Source: Actinomycetes bacterium (GTDB taxonomy: Bacteria > Actinomycetota > Acidimicrobiia > Acidimicrobiales > Bog-793). From it: DNA of 35,058 nt. Under the pieces are notes generated by a model. That model did no database searches. It saw only the letters and a program-made list of their open reading frames with translations, and was not told the DNA's origin. The stretch covers positions 1 through 35,058 of the forward strand of contig JAKABW010000018.1 in NCBI GenBank assembly GCA_021796535.1. The letters are read 5' to 3'. Positions within the stretch are counted from its first letter, which is position 1. Each line of letters opens with the position of its first letter. The translations under genes were made by a program, and so were the position numbers. Shown piece by piece: positions 26,109 through 34,960 of this stretch.

Positions 26109-26978
26109 CTACCGGTGCGTATGATAATTAAGGTTTTTACAAATTTCTATGGTGGCCAACGTCTCGTTCATGGTGTAAAAGTGCAGGCCCGGTACGCCCA
26201 AGTCAAGCAAATCCGAGGCCATTTGGGTCGCAAAATCAATACCGAAACTGCGTATTGCCTCCTGATCATCCCCCAAAGCCAGGATCTTTTCGTAAACATG
26301 GGAAGGTACTTCCTGATTTGTCAAACGGGCCATCGTTTCCAGGGAGCGCATGCTTTTAATCGGCATTATACCCGGCAGAATGGGTTTGTCATTGCCGCGG
26401 GCAATCATCTTATCGAGAAAAACTTTGTATTGCTCGGAATCAAAAAATAGCTGGGTTATGACAAAATCGGCAAATTTCAACTTGTCCATGAGGTGCTCAA
26501 GATCCGAGTCTTGATCTCCGCCATCCGGATGACCCATGGGGTGGGCCGCCACGGCCACACAAAAATTGCCCGTTTCCTTGGCTAAAATTGCCAAGTCTTT
26601 GGCATAGGGCAGTTCTCCCCCGACAAAATCCGCTTCTTTGCCCACGGGCGGATCTCCTCTGAGCGCCAGGATATTTTCGATCCCCTCGTCTTGGTAACGG
26701 CGCAGTATGTCTGTCAATTCGTTCTTCGTATGATAGGCACACGTCAAATGAGCCATGGGAACCATTTTTTGCTGCTTATGTATCTTGATCACCAAATCGT
26801 GGGTACGGTCTCTTGTGGATCCTCCCGCCCCGTAGGTAATGGAGGCAAAATCTACGTCCAGCTCCCCAAGCCGCGATAAAGAGTTTTCCAGCTTTTGGAG
26901 GGATTCTTCACTCCGCGGCGGCCAAAGCTCCACGGACAGGCTTTTGTGGTCTTTGATGATCGCGTCTATATGTGCCAT
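26109..26978 (-). CDS. metF: Methylenetetrahydrofolate reductase
   Basis: The 289-residue FAD-dependent TIM-barrel enzyme reduces 5,10-methylene-THF to 5-methyl-THF for methionine synthesis. Visible blocks are LSVELWPPRS, FASITYGAGGSTRDRT, VPMAHLTCAYHTKNELTDIL, ENILALRGDPP, FCVAVAAHPMGHPDGGD, FADFVITQLFFDSEQY, and PILPGIMPIKS. Length fits the bacterial MetF family. It starts 19 bp after folD ends and is the last gene of the sucC-to-metF array. FolD makes and uses its substrate, so the pairing is functional. Confidence 0.94.
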   Translation of the reverse strand: MAHIDAIIKDHKSLSVELWPPRSEESLQKLENSLSRLGELDVDFASITYGAGGSTRDRTHDLVIKIHKQQKMVPMAHLTCAYHTKNELTDILRRYQDEGIENILALRGDPPVGKEADFVGGELPYAKDLAILAKETGNFCVAVAAHPMGHPDGGDQDSDLEHLMDKLKFADFVITQLFFDSEQYKVFLDKMIARGNDKPILPGIMPIKSMRSLETMARLTNQEVPSHVYEKILALGDDQEAIRSFGIDFATQMASDLLDLGVPGLHFYTMNETLATIEICKNLNYHTHR

Positions 26979-26997
26979 CTGTTTCGTATCGCTATCT

Positions 26998-27852
26998 TTA
27001 AAGGCGTGCTTTGGCCGCGTTGAGGGTGTTTACCAAAAGCATCGCCCTTGTCATGGGTCCCACCCCGCCCAGGCGGGGGGTAATAAAACCGGCGACTTCA
27101 CTTACGTCATCGGCCAAATCAGAGATCAACTTCCTCCCTTCCCAACTGACCCCCACTCCCACTACGGCAACGCCCGGTGAAAGCATGGAGCCTTTTACAA
27201 GATGCGGGCTGCCTGCTGCCGCTATGACCACATCCGCTTGTTTCAGATAAGGTTCCAGATCCTTTATTCCTTTATGCAGTATAGTCACGGCCGCATTGCA
27301 ACCCGGCAAAGGCAGACTCATCAAAAGGGCCAAAGGAGCCCCCACGGTAACTCCCCTGCCGACTATGGCCACATTTTTCCCCTCGACGCTTACCCCATAC
27401 ACTTTGAGCAACTCCACAATTCCCGCCGGGGCGCACGGGCGCGGTCCCTCTAAACCCAGTACCAAGCGGCCCAAATTGATGGGGTGCAATCCGTCCACAT
27501 CTTTGTTCGGATCCACGCGCAGCAGGGCTTTCCATTCTTCCAAACCGTTTGGCAACGGCAACTGAACCAGAAAGGCGTCAATACCCTCATCGGCGTTGAA
27601 CTCGTCTATAACCGCAAGCAATTCCGCCTCCGAGGCGTCACCCGGCAAATGGCGGTGAAACGATTTTATCCCGACTTCTTCGCAGTCGGCGTGCTTCATT
27701 TCCACGTAGCGCAAACTGGGGGGGTGGTCTCCGACCAATATAGTGCCGAGTCCCGGCACTATATTCTGTGCTTTCAATTCCCTTACCTCGTTTGCCAAAG
27801 AGGCTTTGATGTCTTTGGCGACGTGCTCACCGTCCAATATAACCGCCGTCAA
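26998..27852 (-). CDS. folD: Bifunctional methylenetetrahydrofolate dehydrogenase / cyclohydrolase
   Basis: The 284 residues catalyse 5,10-methylene-THF to 10-formyl-THF conversion with NADP. Seen are YVEMKHADCEEVGI (catalytic Tyr and Lys), FLVQLPLP, KDVDGLHPINLGRL, PCAPAGIVELL, VGRGVTVGAPLALLM and GGVGPMTRAMLL. Two small departures from consensus are noted: PCAP for PCTP and VGRG for VGRS. The start is TTG 27852, overlapping the purH stop (TTGA), so translation is coupled. It provides 10-formyl-THF to PurN and PurH encoded just upstream. Confidence 0.94.
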   Translation of the reverse strand: MTAVILDGEHVAKDIKASLANEVRELKAQNIVPGLGTILVGDHPPSLRYVEMKHADCEEVGIKSFHRHLPGDASEAELLAVIDEFNADEGIDAFLVQLPLPNGLEEWKALLRVDPNKDVDGLHPINLGRLVLGLEGPRPCAPAGIVELLKVYGVSVEGKNVAIVGRGVTVGAPLALLMSLPLPGCNAAVTILHKGIKDLEPYLKQADVVIAAAGSPHLVKGSMLSPGVAVVGVGVSWEGRKLISDLADDVSEVAGFITPRLGGVGPMTRAMLLVNTLNAAKARL

Positions 27853-29384
27853 TGTCTGAAGTGCCTTTCCGAAGTGAATACCATCGCTATGTTGCGTTCG
27901 TTGGCTGCGCTTATAACCTCTCCGTCACGCAGAGACCCGCCCGGTTGGATCACGGCCGTAACCCCGGCATCAACCAAAACATCCAAGCCGTCGCGGAAAG
28001 GGAAATAAGCATCGCTGGCGGCAACCGCGCCTTTTGCTCTGTCACCCGCTTTCTTACAGGCAAGAACGGCCGCATCTACCCGGCTTTGTTGCCCACAACC
28101 TATGCCGTTGACTTGGCCGTCTTTGGCTATGGTGATGGCGTTGGATGTCGTTCTGGCACATGTCCGCCAAACCAGTTCCAAATCGTTCCACTGCGCGTCA
28201 GTGGGTTCCAGGTGAGTCACGACTTTAAAATCGGGCCTCGCGCTGACAAAGATATCGGGTTGCTGGACCAAGAAATCACTCCCCAATTGCCTGATGCTGA
28301 GTCTCCCCCTCACGGGAGGACTCATGGTCAATATGCGGGTATTCTTCCTTTTGCCTGCGATATGCGCCAGAGCGTCAGGCTCCACTTGATAGGCTATCAA
28401 AACGTCGCAAAGATTATTGGCGGCAATCGCCTCCGCCAATTCCATGTCGATGTTTCCCGGTATGGCCACAATCCCGCCAAAAGCAGACATGGGATCGGCA
28501 TTGTATGCCGACTCGTATGCTGCATACATGTTGTCACCGACTGCCACACCGCATGGGTTGGCGTGTTTGATAATGGCCACTCCGGACTTGGAGTCGGGAG
28601 CCAACCCCATGATGTCGTGCGCCAAAAGCCAGGCGGCTTCTGCATCAAACAGATTCAAATAAGACAATTCCTTGCCAGAGAGTTGCACCATTGTATCAAA
28701 AATAGATGCTTTTGAATCAATCAGAGAATACCTGGCACCAAGCTGATGAGGGTTTTCGCCGTATCGCAATTCCTGAGTCTTGGCCATCGACAGATGAAGC
28801 GTCGGGGGAAGTTCTGTATTTTTATCGTCACCGCATAAGGTATCGTCAAACCAAGAGACTATCGCCGCATCATAGGCTGCGGTATGCGCAAAAGCTTTTC
28901 TGGCAAGCTTGGCCCTTGTTGCAAAACTTATCACCCCGCAAGATTTTAGCTCTTGCAAAACTTTTCCATAATCGGCGGGATCCACGATCACCGTTACGCA
29001 CTCGTAATTTTTTGCCGCTGCCCTCACCATGGTGGGTCCGCCCACATCTATCATTTCTATTCCGGGAGAATCCGGGAACGGATAGAGATTGCACACCACC
29101 ATATCAATGGGAGAAATGCCGTTTTCTTCAAGATCTTGCATATGCGAAGCTTTGTTGCGGTCGGCCAAAATCCCGGCATGAATGGCCGGGTGCAGCGTCT
29201 TCACCCTGCCGTCCAACATTTCCGGGATGCCGGTCAAAGTCGCCACTTCACGGCTTGCGATATTGTTGTCCGCCAATACCTTATAGGTCTTGCCGCTGGC
29301 TAAAAGTTCGACGTCAAGTTCGCTTAAACCTTTTGCCAATTCGATCAGACCCGCTTTATCGTATACAGAAAGCAATGCCCTCAT
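27849..29384 (-). CDS. purH: Bifunctional AICAR formyltransferase / IMP cyclohydrolase
   Basis: The 511 residues catalyse the last two steps of IMP synthesis. The N-terminal cyclohydrolase domain (1-190) shows RALLSVYDKAGL, LTGIPEMLDGRVKTLHPAIHAGIL and VCNLYPF. The transformylase domain follows with LRYGENPHQLGARY, IKHANPCGVA (the catalytic Lys-His), SAFGGIVA, and FPFRDGLDVLVDAGVTAVIQPGGSLRDGEVI. The phosphate loop STGGT of most members here reads ASGKT (30-34). Its ATG overlaps the purN stop and its stop overlaps the folD start, so three genes are translationally chained. Confidence 0.95.
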   Translation of the reverse strand: MRALLSVYDKAGLIELAKGLSELDVELLASGKTYKVLADNNIASREVATLTGIPEMLDGRVKTLHPAIHAGILADRNKASHMQDLEENGISPIDMVVCNLYPFPDSPGIEMIDVGGPTMVRAAAKNYECVTVIVDPADYGKVLQELKSCGVISFATRAKLARKAFAHTAAYDAAIVSWFDDTLCGDDKNTELPPTLHLSMAKTQELRYGENPHQLGARYSLIDSKASIFDTMVQLSGKELSYLNLFDAEAAWLLAHDIMGLAPDSKSGVAIIKHANPCGVAVGDNMYAAYESAYNADPMSAFGGIVAIPGNIDMELAEAIAANNLCDVLIAYQVEPDALAHIAGKRKNTRILTMSPPVRGRLSIRQLGSDFLVQQPDIFVSARPDFKVVTHLEPTDAQWNDLELVWRTCARTTSNAITIAKDGQVNGIGCGQQSRVDAAVLACKKAGDRAKGAVAASDAYFPFRDGLDVLVDAGVTAVIQPGGSLRDGEVISAANERNIAMVFTSERHFRH

Positions 29385-30019
29385 CTGTTCTCCTCAATTC
29401 TCCAATCATTTTTAAGGTCTTCGCAATTCAAAGGCGTATCCCAAACCCGGAATCCCGAGTCGATAAACTTCCTTATCACCCTGGAGTAAGCCCATCTCTC
29501 CACTTCTTTAATTTTTTCGTGCAAACTTTCTTCACTCTCACCGGCGGCAATTGCAATTTCTTGCCTAAACAGTATCGGTCCGGCATCCAACTCCGATGTT
29601 GCCACATGAATGGTGCAACCGGTCACGGTAACGCCGGCCGCCAGCGCGTCCCGGACAGCGTGCCAACCTTTGAATTCCGGCAAAAGAGAAGGATGTGTAT
29701 TTAGAATACGGTTCCGGAAACTGTCTTCGAAGCCCCGGTGTAACACCGTTCCAAAGCCCGCCATTGCCACCAGATCAGGAGCCAGTTTGATCAAAACGGC
29801 CAACAATTCCTTTGTGTAAGTTTCTCTGTCAAAGCGGGCCTCGAAGGTATCCCGCCCAACCCGTATGACATGTATGCCGTGGGTTTTTGCTATGAGTTCC
29901 GCCCGGCATTCTCTGTCGGTCACCACTGCCGTTATCGGCAACTCGGCATCCAACAAAGACTGCAAAACAGTCCCCGATCCCGAAGCCATAACAACTATTT
30001 TCGTGTTCTCTGCCATCAT
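29381..30019 (-). CDS. purN: Phosphoribosylglycinamide formyltransferase
   Basis: The 212-residue enzyme uses 10-formyl-THF to formylate GAR in purine synthesis. Motifs are IVVMASGSGTVLQSLLDA (phosphate loop), VAMAGFGTVLH, the catalytic block NTHPSLLPEFKGWHAVRDALAAG, VTGCTIHVATSELDAGPI and the conserved terminal helix. In other members the loop reads GSGTNLQ; here it is GSGTVLQ. Two adjacent ATGs (30019 and 30016) are possible starts. It lies 73 bp after sucD and overlaps purH by 4 bp. Confidence 0.94.
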   Translation of the reverse strand: MMAENTKIVVMASGSGTVLQSLLDAELPITAVVTDRECRAELIAKTHGIHVIRVGRDTFEARFDRETYTKELLAVLIKLAPDLVAMAGFGTVLHRGFEDSFRNRILNTHPSLLPEFKGWHAVRDALAAGVTVTGCTIHVATSELDAGPILFRQEIAIAAGESEESLHEKIKEVERWAYSRVIRKFIDSGFRVWDTPLNCEDLKNDWRIEENR

Positions 30020-30092
30020 GTCAGTATTTTCTTACGGGCTTTATTGTTGCGGTCCCTGACGGAACAATAAAGACAAAGCCGACCCGAATTAT

Positions 30093-30977
30093 TTAAAGTC
30101 CCTTGACAATCCTTGCCACTTCTTCGGCTGCCACACTGGGGTTTTTCGCCACAACGGCACCGGCATCCGATAAAGCTTTCATTTTTGCCTTGGCCGTTCC
30201 CTTGGTGCCGGAAACTATGGCACCGGCATGGCCCATCTTGCGCCCCTCGGGAGCCGTTACTCCGACGATATAGGCCACGACGGGTTTTGTCATGGACTTA
30301 ATGTATTCGGCGGCCTGCTCTTCGGCATCTCCGCCTATTTCGCCTATCAGGAATACCGCTTTGGTCTCCTCATCCCGCTCAAAAGCTTCCAGGCAGTCCA
30401 GGAAAGTAGTTCCGGGAACGGGATCCCCGCCTATGCCGACTCCCGTGGTCTGCCCCACTCCATTCTGTGTCAATTCGTAAATTGCCTGGTAAAAAACAGT
30501 TCCGGAACGACTTACGAGCCCCACTGGCCCACCGGAAAGCGCTATCGTGTCGCTCGTGATGCCGATGTTTGCCTTGCCGGGACTGATGATACCGGGGCAA
30601 TTGGGGCCCAGCAGTCTGGAGTTTGGAAATTCTCTCCGCAGTCTGTGAAACACCAAAGCTTCGTCTTTGGCCGGTATGTTTTCCGTTATGCACACTATGA
30701 ACTTGATGCCGGCCTCCGCCGCTTCCAAGATGGCACTTGGAGCACCGGAAGGCGGTACGGCAATAAAGGAGGCATCCGCACCCGTCTCTTCAACGGCTTC
30801 ACGCACAGTCGCATATACATTGATGCCTTCGATTACTTCGCCGCCTCTTTTGGGATTTGTCCCGGCGACGATCTGGGTACCGTAAGCTCTGTTACGCAAC
30901 CCGTGGTACAGACCCTGGCTTGTCGGGCTGATACCCTGTATTACGACTTTTGTGTTCTGATCGACGAATATACTCAT
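30093..30977 (-). CDS. sucD: Succinyl-CoA ligase alpha subunit
   Basis: The 294 residues form the CoA-binding, histidine-phosphorylated subunit. Seen are the opening [91 protein letters not shown] and the catalytic histidine in [25 protein letters not shown]. With SucC it converts succinyl-CoA to succinate with NTP formation in the TCA cycle. Its start overlaps the sucC stop by 4 bp (ATGA type). Confidence 0.96.
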   Translation of the reverse strand: MSIFVDQNTKVVIQGISPTSQGLYHGLRNRAYGTQIVAGTNPKRGGEVIEGINVYATVREAVEETGADASFIAVPPSGAPSAILEAAEAGIKFIVCITENIPAKDEALVFHRLRREFPNSRLLGPNCPGIISPGKANIGITSDTIALSGGPVGLVSRSGTVFYQAIYELTQNGVGQTTGVGIGGDPVPGTTFLDCLEAFERDEETKAVFLIGEIGGDAEEQAAEYIKSMTKPVVAYIVGVTAPEGRKMGHAGAIVSGTKGTAKAKMKALSDAGAVVAKNPSVAAEEVARIVKGL

Positions 30978-32119
30978 TTGACACCCGCCAATTCTGTTGC
31001 TTTGGCTGCCGCCGCTGTCATGGTCGGTTCCGTCAACACATTATCTCCTTTGTAACTTAACAATATCGATCTCCCTTCTTCGGCGTTGGTTCCGTCCAGG
31101 CGGACCACTATGGGAGCGGTATGCGATATCTTTTCAAGAGCCAAAATAATCCCGTTCGCCACCTCTTCCCCGCGTGTGATGCCGCCAAAAATATTGATGA
31201 ATATCGACTTCACCTTGGGGTCTTGGTTGACCAATTCCAGAGCGCTCGCCATTACGTCGGCGCTCGCCCCGCCTCCTATATCAAGAAAGTTTGCCGGCTT
31301 TCCTCCGGCTTGTTCCACCACATCGCAGGTACTCATCCCAAGACCGGCGCCGTTGGCTATAATACCCACATAACCGTCCAGTCCGACATATTGCAAACCC
31401 TTTTCTTTGGCCAATCTGTCCCGCGGATCCATCTCCTCAAGATTCTGCCATTCTTCCCACTCGGGATGGCGGAAAGCTGCGGCGTCGTCCAGCGTCACCT
31501 TGGCATCCAGGGCCATTATCTCCGATTCGGCAGTCAGTATCAGAGGGTTGACCTCCACGAGATCAGCATCTCCCTCTATATAGCATCTATACATATCCAA
31601 AAGAGCGTCCGCGACTTTGTCAACGGCTACGGAATCTATATTGGCCTTGACGGCAATTTCCCTGGCCGTTTCTCTGGAAATACCGTCTATGGGGTTTATG
31701 TGGGTTTTTACGATCGCCTCCGGTTCCGTTGCGGCGACCTCTTCAATGTCTATACCGCCTTTTGCCGAAACCATACAAAGATGACTTCTGACGGAGCGGT
31801 CCAAAGTAAAACTTGCATAGTATTCTTTGCTTATCGTTGGGCTTTTCTGTATCCAAAGGCGTTTGACGATATGGCCTTTGATGTCCATGCCTAAAATTTG
31901 CTTGGCATATGTTTCAAGATCAGAAGCATTGTCCGCAACCTTGATGCCTCCGGCTTTTCCGCGCCCTCCGACAAGAACCTGAGCCTTGACGGCAACGGGA
32001 AAACCTATCTTTTCCCCTATGGCTACCGCTCCCGCCACGCTGTCCGTCACATCGCCCTGGGGAACATTCATCCCGTAACTGGCAAAATACTGCTTACCTT
32101 GATATTCATACAAATCCAT
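30974..32119 (-). CDS. sucC: Succinyl-CoA ligase beta subunit
   Basis: The 381 residues contain the ATP-grasp nucleotide-binding half and CoA-ligase half: MDLYEYQGKQYFASYGMNVPQG, VKAQVLVGGRGKAGGIKVA, EVNPLILTAESEIMALDAKVTLDDAA, GYVGIIANGAGLGMSTCDVVEQAGGKPANFLDIGGGA and FINIFGGITRGEEVANGII. The frame is open up to 32242, but ATG 32119 begins the conserved N-terminus and has AAGGAGA 7-8 nt upstream, so the shorter form is preferred. It is the first gene of the sucCD-purNH-folD-metF array. Confidence 0.96.
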   Translation of the reverse strand: MDLYEYQGKQYFASYGMNVPQGDVTDSVAGAVAIGEKIGFPVAVKAQVLVGGRGKAGGIKVADNASDLETYAKQILGMDIKGHIVKRLWIQKSPTISKEYYASFTLDRSVRSHLCMVSAKGGIDIEEVAATEPEAIVKTHINPIDGISRETAREIAVKANIDSVAVDKVADALLDMYRCYIEGDADLVEVNPLILTAESEIMALDAKVTLDDAAAFRHPEWEEWQNLEEMDPRDRLAKEKGLQYVGLDGYVGIIANGAGLGMSTCDVVEQAGGKPANFLDIGGGASADVMASALELVNQDPKVKSIFINIFGGITRGEEVANGIILALEKISHTAPIVVRLDGTNAEEGRSILLSYKGDNVLTEPTMTAAAAKATELAGVK

Positions 32120-32238
32120 ATACGTAATCTCCTTTTGGGCATTATGACGGCAGCAAGCGAAGTAAAAGCAACATCGACGTAATACCGACCGCATGAAAAT
32201 GCCTTCGTAAACATCCGGAATCAGAAGTTTAGTATACA

Positions 32239-32263
32239 TCATAAAGCCATAAAGGAACCTCCT
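32239..32263 (-). promoter_or_regulatory. Strong ribosome site with three-codon mini-ORF upstream of sucC
   Basis: On the reverse strand AGGAGG (32263-32258) lies 7 nt before ATG 32250, which reads Met-Ala-Leu-stop and ends at 32239. The stop overlaps ATG 32240 of a frame that continues into sucC. The element lies about 120 nt upstream of the real sucC start. It could be a short translated leader, or the ribosome site of an N-terminally extended SucC, though that extension is not conserved in character. Confidence 0.35.
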
Positions 32264-32390
32264 ACCTTATATTCTGTCCATTACGTCAAGTACACATTTG
32301 GGCAGTCACTCTTTGCCATCATTGGAAATAAATCAAAAACGCTTTAGCAAAACATAAGCTTTTACATATTTTGCATCTAATGTTTAACTG

Positions 32391-33944
32391 ATGCACACCT
32401 CCCTCAAACGAATGCAGGCCACCGGGTTCCTCTGGATAACGCCGATCATAGCCGCTGCGGTTATAGGAGCAATTCAGCTGAGCCAACCCCACGCTTTGTT
32501 CGGGGTCCAGCAATACGACGACGGTGCTTACATAGCCGGTGCCCTACAATTGCTGTCAGGCAAAATTCCTTACAGGGATTTCGTTTTTGTGCAACCCTCC
32601 AGTGTCTTGCTCCTTATGCTCCCGGTGGCTATTTTCGGCCATCTCACATCCCTGCGTCTGGCCGTAGCCTTATCGAGGTGCCTGACAGTTTTGGCTACTG
32701 TTGCCGATATAGCTCTTGCCTCTTCCCTGATTAAGCACAGAGGACTTACCGCCACCGTTATGGCGGGAACCATACTTGCCATCTACCCCGCAACTTTTTC
32801 GGCCGATAGGGCATTTTTAATTGAACCGTGGCTGGACCTCTTTATCTTAATGGGCATCAAACTTTTTTTTACAAAAAATGATTTTTCATCCGCAAAAAAA
32901 ATATTTGTTGCAGGCATATTGATTGGATTTGCCGGCACGCTAAAGGCAATGGCAGTAGTAACGGCAATTGTATGTTTGATCATTTTGATCAAACATCGAA
33001 AAGAATTATTACATTTTTTTCTTGGCTTATGTATAGGATTTATACTTCCCACACTGCCATTCTTTTTGATGGCGCCTTTACAGTATATTCATGATGTGAT
33101 TGTAGTCCAATTGATAAGAAATGGCGCCACGACAACTCCCATATTGGCAAGGCTCGCATTCCTACTTGGCACAAGACAAAATGGCATAGGTCCTGCCGGT
33201 ATACCCGCCATGGAATCAACGGCACGCATGGTTGCGATTGCGATTGCGATTATCCTGTTGATTTTCCTCTTCTTGCCTATTCTTTTGAAAAAAACTCATA
33301 AGCTTGATGTCTTTATTTTCCTGTCAACACTTGCAACAGGCGCAGCCATGATGCTCCCCCAAATATTTTATGCTCACTACGGATGGTATTTTATTCCGTT
33401 TCTGGCTATTGCCCTCGGCCTATGCGCAGAGAAATTTTTACAGGTGATCGGGTTAGTTAAAAGCAAAATTCGGTTTCCGCCGCTTGTTGATATGCCTATT
33501 ACACTCGCAACCGTTATTCTGATCATTGTTGCTGTCAGAATAGCAATAGGAACATCTACTTACAGCGATCAAATTATTTCAAAAGCCGGAGATCCCGGAC
33601 CCGACATAGCCTCTGTGGTTCCAAACAATACCTGTACGTTAAGCGATGCTGCCATCCTTTTGATAACGGCCAACCGTTATGATACGTCCGGCAAATGCCC
33701 CGATGCCGTGGACGCAACCGGAACATGGCTGTCACTTGACCCCAACCACCCGGAAAGATCTCATGGGGAATTGAGTAAAAAACTCGTCAACGATTGGAGA
33801 ATTTGGTTCAGCCAGGCAAATTACGTTGTGCTCTCCAAACCACAAACTTTTAGAATTCCCTGGAACAAATCTTTAGACAACTATTTTTCCGCTCATTTTT
33901 ATTTATACAAAGTAAAAGGGGCTTTCATATATAAGAGGAAATAG
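32391..33944 (+). CDS. GT-C fold membrane glycosyltransferase-like protein (GT39/PMT-like)
   Basis: The 517-residue polytopic protein has about ten membrane helices. After the first helix comes the acidic loop QYDDGAYIAGALQLLSGKIPYRDFVFVQPS (D43, D44), the pattern of GT-C transferases (GT39/GT83-like), in which an Asp in the first extracytoplasmic loop takes part in catalysis with a polyprenyl-phosphate sugar donor. A soluble extracytoplasmic C-terminal part follows the last helix (from about 385; ASVVPNNTCTLSDAAIL and onward). ATG 32391 has no ribosome site; TAATGT ends 7 nt before it, so it may be leaderless. The DNA is more A/T-rich than the metabolic genes next to it. The donor and acceptor are unknown. 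It ends 2 bp from the converging hydrolase gene. Confidence 0.75.
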   Translation: MHTSLKRMQATGFLWITPIIAAAVIGAIQLSQPHALFGVQQYDDGAYIAGALQLLSGKIPYRDFVFVQPSSVLLLMLPVAIFGHLTSLRLAVALSRCLTVLATVADIALASSLIKHRGLTATVMAGTILAIYPATFSADRAFLIEPWLDLFILMGIKLFFTKNDFSSAKKIFVAGILIGFAGTLKAMAVVTAIVCLIILIKHRKELLHFFLGLCIGFILPTLPFFLMAPLQYIHDVIVVQLIRNGATTTPILARLAFLLGTRQNGIGPAGIPAMESTARMVAIAIAIILLIFLFLPILLKKTHKLDVFIFLSTLATGAAMMLPQIFYAHYGWYFIPFLAIALGLCAEKFLQVIGLVKSKIRFPPLVDMPITLATVILIIVAVRIAIGTSTYSDQIISKAGDPGPDIASVVPNNTCTLSDAAILLITANRYDTSGKCPDAVDATGTWLSLDPNHPERSHGELSKKLVNDWRIWFSQANYVVLSKPQTFRIPWNKSLDNYFSAHFYLYKVKGAFIYKRK

Positions 33945-33946
33945 AC

Positions 33947-34912
33947 TTAGCGTTCGTTAGCTTGAAAAAACCTAATACACCTATCATGTAATAAGTTAGC
34001 TAATTCATCCGGGCGGGATGCATGTATATCATGGTCTGCATCCAGAAATTCATATACATCTGCTTTCACAAGCTTCTTTTTAGCTTCAGCTACCGCTGTT
34101 CTTTTGTCTATTTTGCCTTTGCTGTTATGTTTTACATCGGGATACAGAACGTCTTTTTCAGAAATTGCCGGGATCAACAAGACCGGTACTGTTATTGCCA
34201 AATAACGGACAGAGGGTCTGAACATCCACAATGAATGTAATATATCTAAGTGGTTGCTCAGTGATAAATGAGGTGATACAGTACCATTTTCATTTACATA
34301 AAAATTTGCCAGTAAACCTTTGATCCCGCTTTCCGGCCATTCGGTGTGAGTAGCCCTGATTCTTCTTTCCAATTCGTCAGGTGTCATCGATGACAGTATA
34401 GGGGGATGCAAGGCCGCTTCGCAAAGTTGCCAATCCGGATAAATATCACATAAATCCACGAATCCGCCGTCTACACAAGCCACACCAAACAATCTGCCGG
34501 GGGACCGCCATGCCAGTTCCAATGCCAGAGCCGCACCCCAAGACTGTCCCACCACAACCACCTGCCCCCATGAAGCATCCAGGTTTACAAGATGATCTTG
34601 AATCTTTTCAATATCGCCGCATATCCCGGAAAAATCATAACCATAATCTGGCTTAGAAGAACGTCCGTGTCCCCTCAGATCAGGAACGGCAACATTATGG
34701 CCCAACTGCAATAAGACTTTGGCAACCTGATCCCACATCCTTGCATTGGACGCCAGACCGTGTAACAACAAAAATGGTTGATCATGGCAACCGGGTCTGG
34801 TCCATACATCCAGGATAATTTTGACCCCCGGTTCAACTTCTACCTGGAGAGTTTCCACTTCCGCCGGAGGAAGAGAAAAATCAGAAAAGTCTTTGGGAAA
34901 TAAATTATCCAT
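33947..34912 (-). CDS. Alpha/beta hydrolase
   Basis: The 321-residue soluble enzyme shows the canonical fold: oxyanion HGLASNARMWDQVA (51-64), VPDLRGHGRSSKPDYGYDF, the nucleophile elbow GQSWGAALALELAW with S124, and the histidine region DADHDIHASRPDELANLL (H297 or H294). A separate helical cap lies about 150-230. The substrate is not predictable from sequence; ester, epoxide or haloalkane hydrolases share these motifs. ATG 34912 lacks a ribosome site, while TATAAA ends exactly 7 nt before it with a TTTAAA 17 nt further upstream, suggesting a leaderless transcript. Confidence 0.88.
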   Translation of the reverse strand: MDNLFPKDFSDFSLPPAEVETLQVEVEPGVKIILDVWTRPGCHDQPFLLLHGLASNARMWDQVAKVLLQLGHNVAVPDLRGHGRSSKPDYGYDFSGICGDIEKIQDHLVNLDASWGQVVVVGQSWGAALALELAWRSPGRLFGVACVDGGFVDLCDIYPDWQLCEAALHPPILSSMTPDELERRIRATHTEWPESGIKGLLANFYVNENGTVSPHLSLSNHLDILHSLWMFRPSVRYLAITVPVLLIPAISEKDVLYPDVKHNSKGKIDKRTAVAEAKKKLVKADVYEFLDADHDIHASRPDELANLLHDRCIRFFQANER

Positions 34913-34919
34913 AGCAAAG

Positions 34920-34948
34920 TTTATAATAAACGATTCCCAATATTTAAA
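34920..34948 (-). promoter_or_regulatory. Predicted promoter of the alpha/beta hydrolase (leaderless type)
   Basis: On the reverse strand TTTAAA (34948-34943) and TATAAA (34925-34920) are 17 nt apart, and the -10 ends 7 nt before the ATG at 34912. Transcription would start at or next to the A of the ATG. Confidence 0.45.
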
Positions 34949-34960
34949 TTATCAATAACG

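Noticed and set aside
27852-29704. Long forward ORFs opposite purH and purN
   Set aside because: Shadows of well-supported purine genes; products lack domains.
32120-32242. 41-residue N-terminal extension of SucC
   Set aside because: Not of SucC character, and ATG 32119 has its own good ribosome site and the conserved N-terminus.
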